NCBI RefSeq assembly: GCF_964204645.1
Contig: NC_134031.1
Span: 18,721,307 to 18,785,306 of the forward strand
DNA from: Tubulanus polymorphus
Lineage: Eukaryota > Nemertea > Palaeonemertea > Tubulaniformes > Tubulanidae
Direction: 5' to 3'
Length of the DNA stretch: 64,000 nucleotides
Position numbers and translations under genes: made by a program
Shown here: positions 12,801-24,526 of the stretch, piece after piece
Numbering within the stretch: position 1 is the stretch's first letter
Layout: each line of letters starts with the position of its first letter
The notes under the pieces: generated by a model
Seen by the model: only the letters and a program-made list of their open reading frames with translations
Databases searched by the model: none
Told to the model about the DNA's origin: nothing

Positions 12801-15800
12801 TTTACTCTATTTATCAGTTTCATCCGCGACGGCATTTCTGAAATTCCTGACACAACAACGCGACATGATTCAAACCGAACCTATTCAATACATTTACAGT
12901 ACATAAAGAATTATATTTATATACGTGAAAAAGAGTAACTTTGATCGGACCACACAACGAAATAAACAACAAGCTATTTGATATTTGAGATTTTGTTTCG
13001 GCGTCCGATTTAGAGACGATCAAATGCATTTATCAAAAGAGTTATCTGCGCCCAATCAACCCAGTCCCCGGATACTAGGCCGACATAGTAGTTTCGATTG
13101 AAAACTACATCCAAGAATTTAGAGTGGTTTTGTTTTGATTGTCAATCGTTTAAACTCGATTCTAGATGTTTTGCACATTTTCCACGTGAAACTGAACCTA
13201 AATATTGAAAGCCTGGACCCATAGGTGAATAACCGTAGTATAGAAAAACTAGACCAATCCATGGCCACCCTACATCCATATACGTTGATAAACCGGACCC
13301 ATTCATATAGACATCCTACAGTTTATAAAAAGCCCCGCTATTTTAAACCTTTTCAAGAAATAAACATACGATCTCTAGTTACTGAATGGTATAACAGGGA
13401 TTTACTATTCCATGTATTCGCTACTGGGGGTAGAGATAGATATATTATCAGCGTCAGTAGAACTCTCCATCTTCTCCTTCTCTCATCAACAACTAAACAT
13501 TGTTCCGTTTCGTTTCCACTCGTAAATCTACTAAACGTCAGAAAATCGCTCTCCCGAAAACTGATGAAGATTTTCCCGAACTACATCGCTGAATATTGCA
13601 GCTTTATGCATTATGAACGGTACGATAAATTGTGAACATGAAACGCCTTTCATCAGCAAGATATTCTTGTTATCTTTAAAAAGAAAAATGAATAACGACT
13701 CAAAAACAAAGCGAATGAAGAATTGCCACAGTTGTGAGCCAGGATCTGAATACGGAATGAACTAACTCCAGGCAGCTGGGGTATATGATTTTCCAGTCAC
13801 TATGGAGGCTGTCGTGTTGGAAACAATGAAATGCCCAGGAGCTAATGATATCATTCCGTGTTAGTACTTTACAGTATATCTCACATTGGGATGACGAGTG
13901 GTTATCTACTATTCAACGCTGGATGTAACAGTCACCCGTGCCCAGTGCTCAGGACAGGTCGCTCGAATTTAGCTGGAGCAGACATTTTTAGTGAAGTGTG
14001 GAGGAATTTTATTTATGAGACCCACTCACGCGGCTGCAACGATATTAGACGAAAGATAATAATTTTACAACAGAAATTCGTCTTCTCGGTGAATTCAAAC
14101 ATTTACTTTTGACATACACTCTTCAAATTTCAATAGTTTACCTTTTTCAAAAAAGACCTGTCCTGCAGAAATGTCAAGAAAATTCTCATTCAAAGCATTC
14201 TACTATCTTTCTCCTGTTGTTCTAGATAGTAACGCCACCGTTTATTATCTATCCGATTCGATAAAGCGTTAACAAGAAATGTTTAAAATTTCACTATTAT
14301 CAACATTTTTCATCTATACAGAAATTTTTGTTTCGTCTCAACGTAACATGATCTTAAAAAGTACCGCGTATATTGCCCTATACACGAGTGGGGACCTAAT
14401 AGCAAAGAATCCATGAAATAGAGCGCGTTTATTCAGTAAGCAATGATGCAAAAATGAAAATTGATGGTGTAGTTATTATTATTTCTAACACGCTCAGTTA
14501 TAAGTTTACCTGTATCGGATGGAATTTGTTCCGAGTTGGTTTTTATGAGATGTTAACACGATAGTTTACAGTAGAGATACAGTCAGTTCTGTTATATGCA
14601 TCTAATACATGAATTAGGAATGAATTCATCACAATTTCTGTGGTTTGTGACATGAAAGATGACCACTGGCTAGAAATACATATTGAGGTCGCTCGTGGTG
14701 TAGTTGTTACAAAAAATCCTTATCGGACAAGTTTCGTTGAGAGCCGTTCGCCATCAGAAGGCAAAATCTACTTATCTAAATCAGATCTTGCTTTTCTAGT
14801 AATTCTAAGGTTACCGTAAATAGATTCTTTATATCCTCACATAAATCTTTAATCGATTTCCAAAGCAATTTTGACTCTGTATGCAACAAGTGTGGTTAGA
14901 TACATAAAAGCGGTTGATTTGAAGTTACACTTTGGTCTGGGTCTTGGATTCTGTTGTCTAATATCGGAATATTTCAATATTACTATTTCAGGTCTTAGCG
15001 TTTGTTTGTTCACTGATCGCTACTATTTTACTGATAGTCACTCACGTCAGTACCGAATGGCTAACGACATCAGGATATCGCCAGGGACTGTGGAAATACT
15101 GTTCCCTGATCAACTTAGAAGTGACAGGAATCACCACGACTTTAGCCCCCGGGACGGATACCTGCGTGCACCATCCTTCCGATAAAGGTAAGCGCAACTG
15201 ACTCTGTATATATATGGCTAATGTTAAACTAATGTTCGTTTCAGTAATGTATCCTCTAAGAGCAATCAATGTTGAGATGCTCCTAGTAGACTTCAGGCAG
15301 TTCTGTGGGAGATGGCTTTGCTTCGCTCTGGAGTTTAAAATCCACGACTGTTCGAATCCGAACGAGGATGGTAGCATACATTCCTGAACAAAATCTTATT
15401 TCCACACAGCCGCAGTCTGTGCGAAGACCGAACATATTAAGATACTGCGGAGCGTATAGGGATTTGTAATTGAAATGCCAAGAACAGTGACATTCCACCA
15501 TAGAATTCACGATTCTCTTAATAAACGTATTAAATCAGTCTATTGAGAACGATAATTTCAACATGAGCGACTAATCTCAATAAATCTTGTATTTCATTTT
15601 ATTTCCAGCCTGGGTGCACGCATCTGCAGCTCTATGCGTTATCGGTCTATTGTTAACGTTCGCGGCCTGTGTTCTATGTGGGGTCGGGTTGGCCCTGAAA
15701 CCCACCGACATCAAATATAAACTCTACAGAGTAGCCATGTATCTGTTATTTGCTGCAGGTAAGAACTCGGGCATCTCCGGCATCGATTGCCATTTTCTTG

Positions 15801-16338
15801 AAGGCGTTTAGTTGACCACACCCAAATGTGTTTTATGGCGGTAAATCGTTATTTTACCCCCGAGAGATGATAGTTAGCGGCGGTAAATAGAGCAGTTTTC
15901 AAAGATAAATCGATGAAATAACGGTCGGCTGCTCGATAGATTTCCGTCGGCAGACGACTTCAACAGTTTCCGGTATATGATTGATGTGGGAATAGGTTCC
16001 GTTAGGTTTTAACGTTATGAAGCTGAGAATTGCACACGTCAATGCTTTGATTTAAGGCCCCCAGAATTGTTTGTATGATGTAGTCTCAAATCGAATTCAT
16101 CTCAATTTCAGTTTTGTTGATGATCATCAGTTTGATCGTGTTTCCAGTAATGGCCATACAAGAACTGAACGCACGACCGATAACGAGGAAATACTGGGAG
16201 TTTAACTGGGCGTATGGGATCGCCTGGGGCGCCACGGCGTTCTGTATAGGGGGCGCAATTTTACTCCTGTGCGATAAAGAAAGCGAAGAGATTTACTATA
16301 GAGAGAAGATACACCGAGGTATATCATCCGACGCGTGA
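9786..16338 (+). CDS. TMEM47: TMEM47/VAB-9 family four-pass junction protein (complete, four exons)
   Basis: Claudin-superfamily tetraspan protein; family members act at epithelial cell junctions (VAB-9 in nematodes, TMEM47 in vertebrates). Exons 9786..9866, 14992..15187, 15609..15758 and 16112..16338 join to 217 residues plus TGA, somewhat longer than vertebrate TMEM47 (about 180). All junctions are GT-AG and in phase. TM1 is at about 28-46, TM2 97-118, TM3 133-158 and TM4 176-196. The first extracellular loop carries the PMP22/claudin signature W50...G59-L60-W61...C64...C85. The strongest family mark is EFNWAYGIAWGATAFCIGGA in TM4, followed by a Y-Y pair (residues 204-205) near the C-terminus. 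The first ATG of the ATG-ATG pair is used; the N-terminal segment before TM1 (ETVTVVRPLK) also resembles TMEM47. The gene converges on the DDR gene downstream. Confidence 0.93.
11446..11881 (+). repeat. Three copies of a 23-bp motif (GAGTTCACAGCGAAAGGAGC...)
   Basis: The motif starts at about 11446, 11496 and 11859, always on the plus strand. The second and third copies match over about 23 bp; the first has one mismatch. Sequence between copies is unrelated, so this is not a simple tandem array. Confidence 0.7.
12247..12453. repeat. Tandem array of a GAACTGTGGAACTGG-type unit of about 19-20 bp
   Basis: About ten degenerate units of the type 'tcctgaactgtggaactgg'. The unit equals the terminal sequence of the family A element. 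A related array is at 63293-63675. Confidence 0.8.
12744..12768. repeat. (CA)n microsatellite
   Basis: About twelve CA dinucleotides inside TMEM47 intron 1. Confidence 0.9.
14992..15187 (+). CDS. TMEM47: TMEM47 exon 2: TM1 and first extracellular loop
   Basis: Acceptor CTATTTCAG, donor AAAG|GTAAGC, phase 1 end. It encodes TM1 (VLAFVCSLIATILLIVTHV) and the W...GLW...C...C loop signature of the PMP22/claudin superfamily. Confidence 0.9.
15188..15608 (+). other. TMEM47 intron 2
   Basis: A 421-bp intron ending TTATTTCCAG. It contains a short open stretch, but I see no support for an alternative exon. Confidence 0.8.
15609..15758 (+). CDS. TMEM47: TMEM47 exon 3: TM2 and start of TM3
   Basis: 150 nt, phase 1 to phase 1, donor GCAG|GTAAGA. 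It encodes TM2 (ASAALCVIGLLLTFAACVLC), a short cytoplasmic loop (KPTDIKYKLYR) and the first half of TM3. Confidence 0.9.
15759..16111 (+). other. TMEM47 intron 3
   Basis: A 353-bp intron ending CAATTTCAG. Nothing else is recognisable in it. Confidence 0.8.
16112..16338 (+). CDS. TMEM47: TMEM47 exon 4: rest of TM3, second loop, TM4 and C-terminus
   Basis: It completes TM3, then the loop (ELNARPITRKYWEFNW), TM4 (AYGIAWGATAFCIGGAILLL) and a charged tail with a Y-Y pair, ending TGA. This is the part most like vertebrate TMEM47. Confidence 0.93.
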
Positions 16339-17097
16339 TTGCATTGATTCGGAGCGCTCCTTAAAAACGATTTCATGTGACCCCTTTAAAACGAGATCCC
16401 ATCTATTATCAAACTATTCCGACTAATGTAGGAAACGAAATGAAGTGGGTTAAGGCTCAATAACGACCTTCGAAGTGCGTTCGATCGATAACCTTCATAT
16501 TAAATTCAATTACATTCAAGTGAATATTGACTTCTGATCTAGTGACCTTTCAAACTGGTTCGAGGACAATTCGACTTTCGCCCGAGGTGCAACTAAGTGG
16601 GATATTGACCTTCGCAAGGTCGACTCGCCCTAAGCGTGACGTCAGTGACACTGGACGCTGAGATTGAGTGTGAACTGCTGTCTGATGTAAAAATGAAATT
16701 AATTTCAGTCTTTGTGGTTAGTAATATGTGTACATAGCTTTTCATCATTTCAATTCATCAAAACCTGTCACCTTGACAATAATCAAAAGATAGAATACGC
16801 CACGCCTCCATGCGGGGATTCAAAGTACAACCGGGTTTTTTAAAAAGAATTTAGAAGTAGACAGACTTATAGCTGTTAATGACAAAATGTTCTACGTGGA
16901 TTTACTGTAGCATTGTAAATGTATATACTACAATTTTATCATATATTTCGTTTTATCCCGGTATCGATGTCCCAGCGTTTTTGGAAACCAGAAAACCGCG
17001 TCTGCTGAAATGAACCTGATCGTTTTTATCGACTGATTGTTACTTATTGAAATATTGCCATTTTCATAAATAAATGTATTTGCCAAAAAATAAAAAT
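16339..17097 (+). other. Likely TMEM47 3' UTR
   Basis: About 760 bp between the stop codon and the duplicated segment, with no other gene. Two 'cgaccttcg' strings occur near 16470 and 16610. Confidence 0.4.
17069..17074 (+). terminator. Candidate TMEM47 polyadenylation signal (AATAAA)
   Basis: An AATAAA about 730 bp after the stop codon and about 25 bp before the duplicated segment begins at 17098. Other AATAAA strings exist farther on (near 18716), inside the repeat. The choice is inference. Confidence 0.35.
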
Positions 17098-17347
17098 AGC
17101 TTTTGTGAGAAAAATCATTGCAAGTTACTTTGTATTTCAATTTCCGGAATTTTGGAATGAGATCAGTTGTCGTAATCGGTTCGATTGTTATATCTATAGT
17201 AATCAACCGTAGGACGACTGTACGACGAATTCGACTTGGTTCACGAAAATTCCGCTAGGATTCTGGTGCGGAGAGTTGAAAATTCCACTCGGCAATGAAA
17301 AACGACTGCAAGACAAGAGTTCATAGTTCACGAAAATTCAGCTTCCG

Positions 17348-17439
17348 GGATTCGAACCTGCTCATGTAGCCTCTGGTGTCATACGATATACAAATTATCC
17401 TCCATATCAACAAGTTCTCCCGGCCCAAGGTTCGAATCC
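17348..17439. other. Inverted pair of tRNA B-box-like motifs (copy 1, pair 1)
   Basis: GGATTCGAACC (17348-17358) is the reverse complement of GGTTCGAATCC (17429-17439). GGTTCGAATCC matches the RNA polymerase III B-box consensus. T-stem pairing around the motifs is poor and no full cloverleaf forms by eye, so these are tRNA-derived remnants at most. Confidence 0.5.
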
Positions 17440-17833
17440 CAGTACGGGGAGGGATGGGAAAACCATGAATTATAATCATAGCTTCCCTTAAGGAATTATT
17501 ACAATATCTTAATTGTTGTTTTTAAGATTTTCTATATCGTTGAATGAGGTCAGTAGTGGTAACTTGTAATAGATTAATCGCGATTCGAAATAATTAACCG
17601 TACTGTTCGTAGTTCATAGAAATACGACTGTACGACATATTCGACTTAGTTCTCGGAAATTCCTCTAGGACCTTATTGGCGCTGTGCAAAACGACTGCAA
17701 GACAAATTTTCGTAGTTCACGATAATTCCGCGAGGATTCTTTGGCACGGATAATAGTTCACGAAAAAACCGCTAGGGTTGCCACAAGGCAATTCACTTGC
17801 CAGAGGCACCATGTCTTCCCGCCAGTTAGTTGG

Positions 17834-17928
17834 GGATTCGAACCTGATCATATGTCGCTTTGACACGCAATAATATGCAAATAACTGCTGCATAATTAAT
17901 TAGCTTTTCTGACTTGAGGTTCGAATCC
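17834..17928. other. Inverted pair of tRNA B-box-like motifs (copy 1, pair 2)
   Basis: GGATTCGAACC at 17834-17844 and GGTTCGAATCC at 17918-17928, with nearly the same spacing as the first pair. Both pairs recur in copy 2. Confidence 0.5.
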
Positions 17929-18920
17929 GAGCACTGACATAATTATTCAATCAATCGGTGGAAAATGAAAGCCATTCAATCCAGGTTGGCAATTCCTGAC
18001 TCAAAGAAAAATAAATAAACAAACAAAACAAAGGGTTTCTTCTTTAGCCTTAAATATATAATTTTTATTTACAAAATGCTCCCATGGATAATTGAATTCT
18101 TTATTATCATTATCATGATTAATTATCATTTATCTATTAATAATTTTCTTTTATAATGTTTATGATAATTATTATTTTCACAGTTTTCCCCTGGGCTGCT
18201 TTATTCCATTTATACACATGTATACAAATAATAGTATTATATCTAAACACAGTACCATCATCGTCTTATATATTCACACGCACTTCTTCCTAAATTCAAG
18301 GCCCAGCTCCGCAGTCATCGGTTACGTTTGAATTTATAGAGTTAAAATAAGTTCTTGTTAACAGAGAACTGCGGAACTGGGACTCGGGCCCAGTTGCGCC
18401 TTTGTAACTGAGGGTCTTAAATCTGGTCTTCAAGTGGCAGTTTGACTACAAAACCAGTCTTTAAGTTGCGCAACTGAGGCCGCTTTATAATCTTTCGCTG
18501 ATAATTTCATTTCACAAACGCTGTTATCTTATTTGACGTATTTTATATGAATTCTAATTTCCATCTTTGTTTCTAAGCGCTGTATAAAAATAAATTCAGC
18601 CTCAGTTTTGCGAATGCGATCGTCCTTTATTCAAGAACAAACCGCTCCTAGAACTTAACATATCCTAGTATCGGCATGTCTTCAAACTCGGCTGAATGTT
18701 TGACAACTCGTCTCAATAAAGTGCTTCAATTACATATTACATATATATATTTCTTTCATTTGTAACAAATTAAACTCTACCGCAGTCGTCTAACTGACTG
18801 ACTGACACAGCGCGAGTGTTTCTTTTTCTTAAATGAAGTTTTATATCTACTAATACTTTGCCATCGAAAAAGCACCAACCACGGTCAACGACGCACGAAA
18901 AAACAGAAAATTCAACATAT

Positions 18921-18972
18921 TGCTAAAATAGGCATAAGATGATTTAATTGCATGAATTCAAAAACGCAGAGA
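18921..18972. repeat. 52-bp spacer between the duplicates, with an inverted relative at about 22155-22204
   Basis: The spacer (TGCTAAAATAGGCATAAGAT...) is matched in reverse complement at 22155-22204 (...ATCTTATGCCTATTTTAGCA with one change), including 'gaattcatgcaattaaa'. It is therefore a dispersed sequence rather than unique DNA. Confidence 0.75.
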
Positions 18973-20738
18973 AGCTTTTGTGAGAAAAATCATTGCAAGT
19001 ACTTTGTATTTCAATTTCCTGAATTGTGGAATGAGATCAGTTGTCGTAATCGGTTCGATTGTTATATCCATAGTAATCATCCGTAGGACGACTGTACGAC
19101 GAATTCGACTTAGTTCACGAAAATACCGCTAGGATTATGGTGCGGAGAGGTGAAAAATCCGCTCGGATTCGAACCTGATCGTGTAGCCTCTGGTGTCATA
19201 CAATATACAAATTATCCTCCATATCAACAAGTTCTCCCGGCCCAAGGTTCGAATCCCAGTACGGGGAGGGATGGGAAAACCATGAATTATAATCATAGCT
19301 TCCCTTAAGGAATTATTGCAATATCTTAATTGTTGTTTTTAAGATTTTCTGTATCGTTGAATGAGGTCAGTAGTGGTAACTTGTAATAGATTAATCGCGA
19401 TTCGAAATAATTAACCGTACTGTTCGTAGTTCATCGAAATACGACTGTACGACATATTCGACTTAGTTCTCGGAAATCCCTCTAGGACCTTATTGGCGCT
19501 GTGCAAAAACGACTGCAAGACAAATTTTCGTAGTTCACGATAATTCCGCAAGGATTCTTTGGCACGGATAATAGTTCACGAAAATACCGCTTGGGTTGCC
19601 ACAAGGCAATTCACTTGCCAGAGGCACCATGTCTTCCCGCCAGTTAGTTGGGGATTCGAACCTGATCATATGTCGCTTTGACACGCAATAATATGCAAAT
19701 AACTGCTGCATAATTAATTAGCTTTTCTGACTTGAGGTTCGAATCCCAGCACTGACATAATTATTCAATCAATCGGTGGAAAATGAAAGCCATTCAATCC
19801 AGGTTGGCAATTCCTGACTCAAAGAAAAATAAATAAACAAACATAACAAAGGGTTTCTTCTTTAGCCTTAAATATATAATTTTTATTTACAAAATGCTCC
19901 CATGGATAATTGAATTCTTTATTATCATTATCATGATTAATTATCATTTATCTATTAATAATTTTCTTTTATAATGTTTATGATAATTATTATTTTCACA
20001 GTTTTCCCCTGGGCTGCTTTATTCCATTTATACACATGTATACAAATAATAGTATTATATCTAAACACAGTACCATCATCGTCTTATATATTCACACGCA
20101 CATCTTCCTAAATTCAAGGCCCAGCTCCGCAGTCATCGGTTACGTTCGAATTTATAGAGTTAAAATAAGTTCTTGTTAACAGAGAACTGCGGAACTGGGA
20201 CTCGGGCCCAGTTGCGCCTTTGTAACTGAGGGTCTTAAATCTGGTCTTCAAGTGGCAGTTTGACTACAAAACCAGTCTTAAAGTTGCACAACTGAGGCCG
20301 GTTTATAATCTTTCGCTGATAATTTCATTTCACAAACGCTGTTATCTTATTTGACGTATTTTATATGAATTCTAATTTCCATCTTTGTTTCTAAGCGCTG
20401 TATAAAAATAAATTCAGCCTCGGATTTGCGAATGCGATCGTCCTTTATTCAAGAACAAGCCGCTCCTAGAACTGAACATATCCTAGTATCGGCATGTCTT
20501 CAAACTCGGCTGAATGTTTGACAACTCGTCTCAATAAACTGCTTCAATTACATATTACATATATATATTTCTTTCATTTGTAACAAATTAAACTCTACCG
20601 CAGTCGTCTAACTGACTGACTGACACAGCGCGAGTGTTTCTTTTTCTTAAATGAAGTTTTATATCTACTAATACTTTGCCATCGAAAAAACACCAACCAC
20701 GGTCAACGACGCACGAAAAAACAGAAAATTCAACATAT
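18973..20738 (+). repeat. 1.8-kb direct duplication, copy 2
   Basis: 1766 bp, the partner of 17098-18920. It lacks about 50 bp near its 5' end (between 'ggagaggtgaaaa' and 'ggattcgaacc') that copy 1 has. The sequences flanking the two copies differ, so this is not an exact tandem duplication of one continuous block. Confidence 0.9.
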
Positions 20739-22605
20739 TTTTTTACTTTACACGAAAAAAACAAATGCCACTGATAATTTTTTACCTCTAATATTTATCA
20801 TCCAGCAATGAGACCGACAACACAGTTCATGTCACCAATAATTCATGAGCATCATAGCTTACTGTACATGATAAGGGTACATTTCTAGCAGGACTGGGCC
20901 AGACGTTTTTCAAATTTTTGCAAACATAAAACGCCACCCTTTTTAACATTTGATGGGATATACAATCCTGGCTCACTAAAAGTATCGCTACACAACTGAG
21001 CTGGTTTGATTATACATAGCTTTCTAAGTCTAAAGTCGTTTTTGAAAAGAGATTTCGAATAAAATGAACGTTAAATTGTCTAAACAAATAATATTCTTAT
21101 GACTCGTGTTACAATTTGAGAGTCAGGGGAAGGTGTTCACACGACGTAACGTTGACACATGATTAAAGCGAAAAGCGGACATTTTTTTCCGGGGTCATTT
21201 TTTTCATAAGCACGATCAGCGTTGTTTACAAATATATTTACATTGTTCTGTACACAGTTCACAATATCGAGTTATCTTCAATATTCAACAGAGTCTGATT
21301 TTTCAATTTTTCACAAAAAAATAAAACGCAAATTCGCGCAGAGTTAAGATTTGCCGTCGACCTTCTATTGGAACTTGGCAAAATTTGAAAATATTAGGCC
21401 CCAGTTCCATAGATGTGGCTTGTTTCAAAATCAGTTCGGGCTTATTACTTTCATAGTCACGAGTGAATTTCAAAATCAACTGATCTTGATTGTGACCGGA
21501 GTAAATGAAATTGAGTAGCTGGTGCCTGCATGCGGTCAAATTTTGTTCTACAATACAGCGGAATTGGGATACGTTCATTTATAAACGAAACAAATCCCGA
21601 TACATGCATCAATCAAATCTGGTCCCTTGAAAATAATATACCCAATTTCAGCGTTGTATCGAGGACTAAAGGCTTTGAAATACGAGATAACGAAATTCTT
21701 TTATCCACGAGACTTTGTTCGGCTTCAGTTTTTCTTCAATCGTATCGCGTTACAAAATATGCTCTGCTTGAGGTAGGTACCGGTAGCTGGTTGAAATTAA
21801 AATGACTGCAGAATTTTAAAATTCGAAACTTCGTTTTTTTATAAATAACGCCGAAAAACGTCGCAAACAATTTTAGTGTGAATTAAGTTGACAAAGGAAT
21901 TTAAGAGCTAATTACTGAAAATCTAAAATCAAATCATAAATTGAATAAAAGTTTATGAAAAGAGTCTTAAGATTTTTTAAGAACTTCGAAAGATGAAGCA
22001 CGTAAAAAGAATCATGCTGATAGAATTCACATGCATTTAATGGGCGCAAGAAAATGTCTTTGAATTTTGTTTTCAAACTTGAAATCATTGAAACCAAAAT
22101 GTTTTGTAAAATTCATGATTTCGAATTAAATTTATAGAAAAAAAAACAGGTTTTATGCGTTTTTGGATTCATGCAATTAAACCATCTTATGCCTATTTTA
22201 GCAATCCCTGCTATTCTTCTAAATAAAAATCAAATTAGTTCTAGATATACCCCAGAATGTCTTCACGCTATCGTAAAATGAAAAGGCATCGTAAACTTAA
22301 GAACAAGTTGAATTTTTCAACAAATGAACCTCTATTCGTAGTTGATAACACACATTCATGAGTGGTGTTTTGAATGTCGAGTGCGAATGGAACAGGTTTA
22401 AAAAAAAAAAACAATAACTTCCTTTAAAATCAACTAACAACAGTCAAATAATTATAAATTATCTTCGCAATAACTAATTATTTTTACTTAATAAGCCATT
22501 TTTACATGAGGACTGAAATTTTATAGACCCCGTGATAACTTTAATTCCGGGGGTTGACACGATTTACAAGTAGTTGATTTAACCCCCGAGATTTAAGTAA
22601 ACACT

Positions 22606-22703
22606 GGATCCAGTTCCACGGTTTTAGAGTGAGAATTAGTTCAATTACAAAGTTCAAACCCCAGACTCGAAACCTAACCGTAAAAACTGTGGAACCAGTT
22701 CCT
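22606..22703. repeat. Family A inverted-repeat element
   Basis: It begins GGATCCAGTTCCACGGTTTT and ends AACTGTGGAACCAGTTCC. The middle holds the family's 'attagttcaatta' motif. Confidence 0.65.
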
Positions 22704-22711
22704 GTAGTCAG

Positions 22712-22822
22712 TTGCACAATCATGGCTTGGATATAAAACATGTCGATCTAACAAATTAAAACTAGCCGTAAGATCTAAAACTGCTTTTAGCCATCAATCA
22801 TGACTGTACAACTCAGCCTAGA
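22712..22822. repeat. Family B inverted-repeat element
   Basis: It begins CAGTTGCACAATCATGGCTT and ends AATCATGACTGTACAACT, which are inverted relatives. It directly follows a family A element. Confidence 0.6.
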
Positions 22823-23410
22823 TCTACAAAACTAGCCTCAGTTCTTTTTTCGAATACTCAATTTCAATCTTTAAGTTTTCAAACCATCAAATTTGAAAAT
22901 ATTTGAAGCAATCAGCGACTGACAGCTCTATTTACAATTTGGCAACATCAGTTCTTTATGAAGAGCTGTCAATGATGAGAAATAAAACAATACTGGTATT
23001 ACGCCATTCCAGGAAAACTCAGTAATAATTTACAATGAAAAAAGTCTTAACAAATTCTTCCGATTTTTCACGTCTTAAAAATCTCTGTACAAAGTTAAAA
23101 AAAATCACCACATTTTGGCAGAAGCTCTTTTTATCTATAGTTTAATCGTCGAGTTTTTCTGATGCGCGATAAAGGTAACAAAATACTGCTGCAAAATATG
23201 AATCAATTCATAGAGTACTTAGCCAGATAAGAGACATTCGTGATGGGAGAAAATAACGGTAAAATAGAAGGGCACTCGTTAACTAGCGTATAAATTAACA
23301 ATAAGTTAATAATTTCAATGTGAACTATTTTTTTCTACATCGTCGACAAGTAGGAATGTGAATAGCAGTCAACTAGTGTTCGTACCCTACTGCAAGTTAG
23401 ATAATCACAT

Positions 23411-23518
23411 GCCCCAGTTGCATGGCTGTGGGTTCAATTCCGTTACTCAAAACCAGTACAGTTTGAATTTCTAACTGCCACATCGCAAGTTAAATCCACA
23501 GCCGTGTGATTGGGTCGG
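23411..23518. repeat. Family B inverted-repeat element
   Basis: It begins GCCCCAGTTGCATGGCTGTG and ends CACAGCCGTGTGATTGGGTC. Confidence 0.6.
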
Positions 23519-23981
23519 TTTCGATTCAAGTGAATAGTCAGTGAGTTTTCTTGTCCGATCCTGCCTCGCAAACTACTCAACTACACGGTAGTTCTCTTAT
23601 AGTGGTTTATATAAGGTCAAGGTCATTGACTAACTGGTACCTTCTTGCCTTCAACTAACTTAACATTTCTAGCTGCTGTGCTGCTTTCTGGCTTATGCGA
23701 AGAACGACTTGTTCGCACGTCCGATTATCAGGACAGATAAACCTTTATTTAAACCCAACTACAAGTCCGTTGAGTAGAAGTCGGGTTAAGAAAACTCAGT
23801 GACTGTCACTTTCATTGTAAAGTTCAAGGTAAAAGCCTCAAGACGATGATTTTGTGTAGTAAAGTCTGTTGATATGTTTAAGTATGTAAATGAATCACAT
23901 GTACACATAATTAAATCGTAATTTACGAGAAAAAAAAAATCAATCACAGTTTTCCATATTTCATTACACATATAATCAATC

Positions 23982-24012
23982 ATAATAATAATAATGATAA
24001 TAATAATAATCA
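23982..24012. repeat. (AAT)n microsatellite
   Basis: ATA/AAT triplets with one TGA interruption in an AT-rich stretch. Confidence 0.85.
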
Positions 24013-24520
24013 ATCTATAATTCATAATTCTGTTATCGTTCCCCCTGCATGTGGCCCCCCTCTTCCCCGCGGCACATTTAAAGATATACTTCACAATATT
24101 GAATTATATTCGCAGCACGTGAAAAAATGCGCCTATTTTCGCGAAACCACGAATAATTTTATCATACAATTTGTACTTCACACATCATCTTTTTTCTTTA
24201 CAAATATCGATGCGGTTCTAATAACGTTTTATTCGTATTCAATTAATTAATAATAATTTCATTAACCATTCGAATATTCATTCATTTATTCACCTGTTTA
24301 TCTACACATATAATTAATATTTCATCGTAGTAAAAAAGCTTGATCGGTGCAGTCGAAACTGAACCGTGTACGACACAGTCGTTAGTATCAGACTAGTAAA
24401 AAACACTTCCACAATTCTTCTGTACGTTTCTTGTTCGTTTCTTGTCTTTTTAATCGCGTGTCGCGCGATTCTTAGAATCTAGTGAATCGACTCTTCTTCA
24501 CGCGAGGAGAGAGATTCGAA

Positions 24521-24526
24521 TTTATT
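24521..24526 (-). terminator. Candidate DDR polyadenylation signal
   Basis: TTTATT on the plus strand reads AATAAA on the DDR strand, about 530 bp after the stop codon. A second candidate is at 24228-24233. There is no evidence to choose between them. Confidence 0.25.

Larger units (their letters stand above)
9867..14991 (+). other. TMEM47 intron 1
   Basis: A 5.1-kb intron. It holds a 25-bp near-duplication at about 10450-10516, three copies of a 23-bp motif (11446, 11496, 11859), a tandem array at 12247-12453 and a (CA)n tract at 12744-12768. The longest open frame (13225-13635) has no recognisable domain and I do not call it a gene. Confidence 0.8.
17098..18920 (+). repeat. 1.8-kb direct duplication, copy 1
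   Basis: A 1823-bp segment that recurs at 18973-20738 with only scattered substitutions and one indel of about 50 bp; compared by eye, identity looks well above 90 percent. It begins AGCTTTTGTGAGAAAAATCA and ends AATTCAACATAT. It contains internal repeats of GTTCACGAAAATTCCGCTAG, two inverted pairs of tRNA B-box-like motifs, an AT-rich block, a family A copy (18301-18380) and a family B copy (18390-18482). I find no protein-coding frame. Confidence 0.9.

Noticed and set aside
13225-13635. 136-codon open frame in TMEM47 intron 1
   Set aside because: No domain, no splice context and no codon pattern different from surrounding intron. Likely chance.
17348-17928. Functional tRNA genes at the B-box motifs
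   Set aside because: No A box at the right spacing and no acceptor or anticodon stems could be formed by eye.
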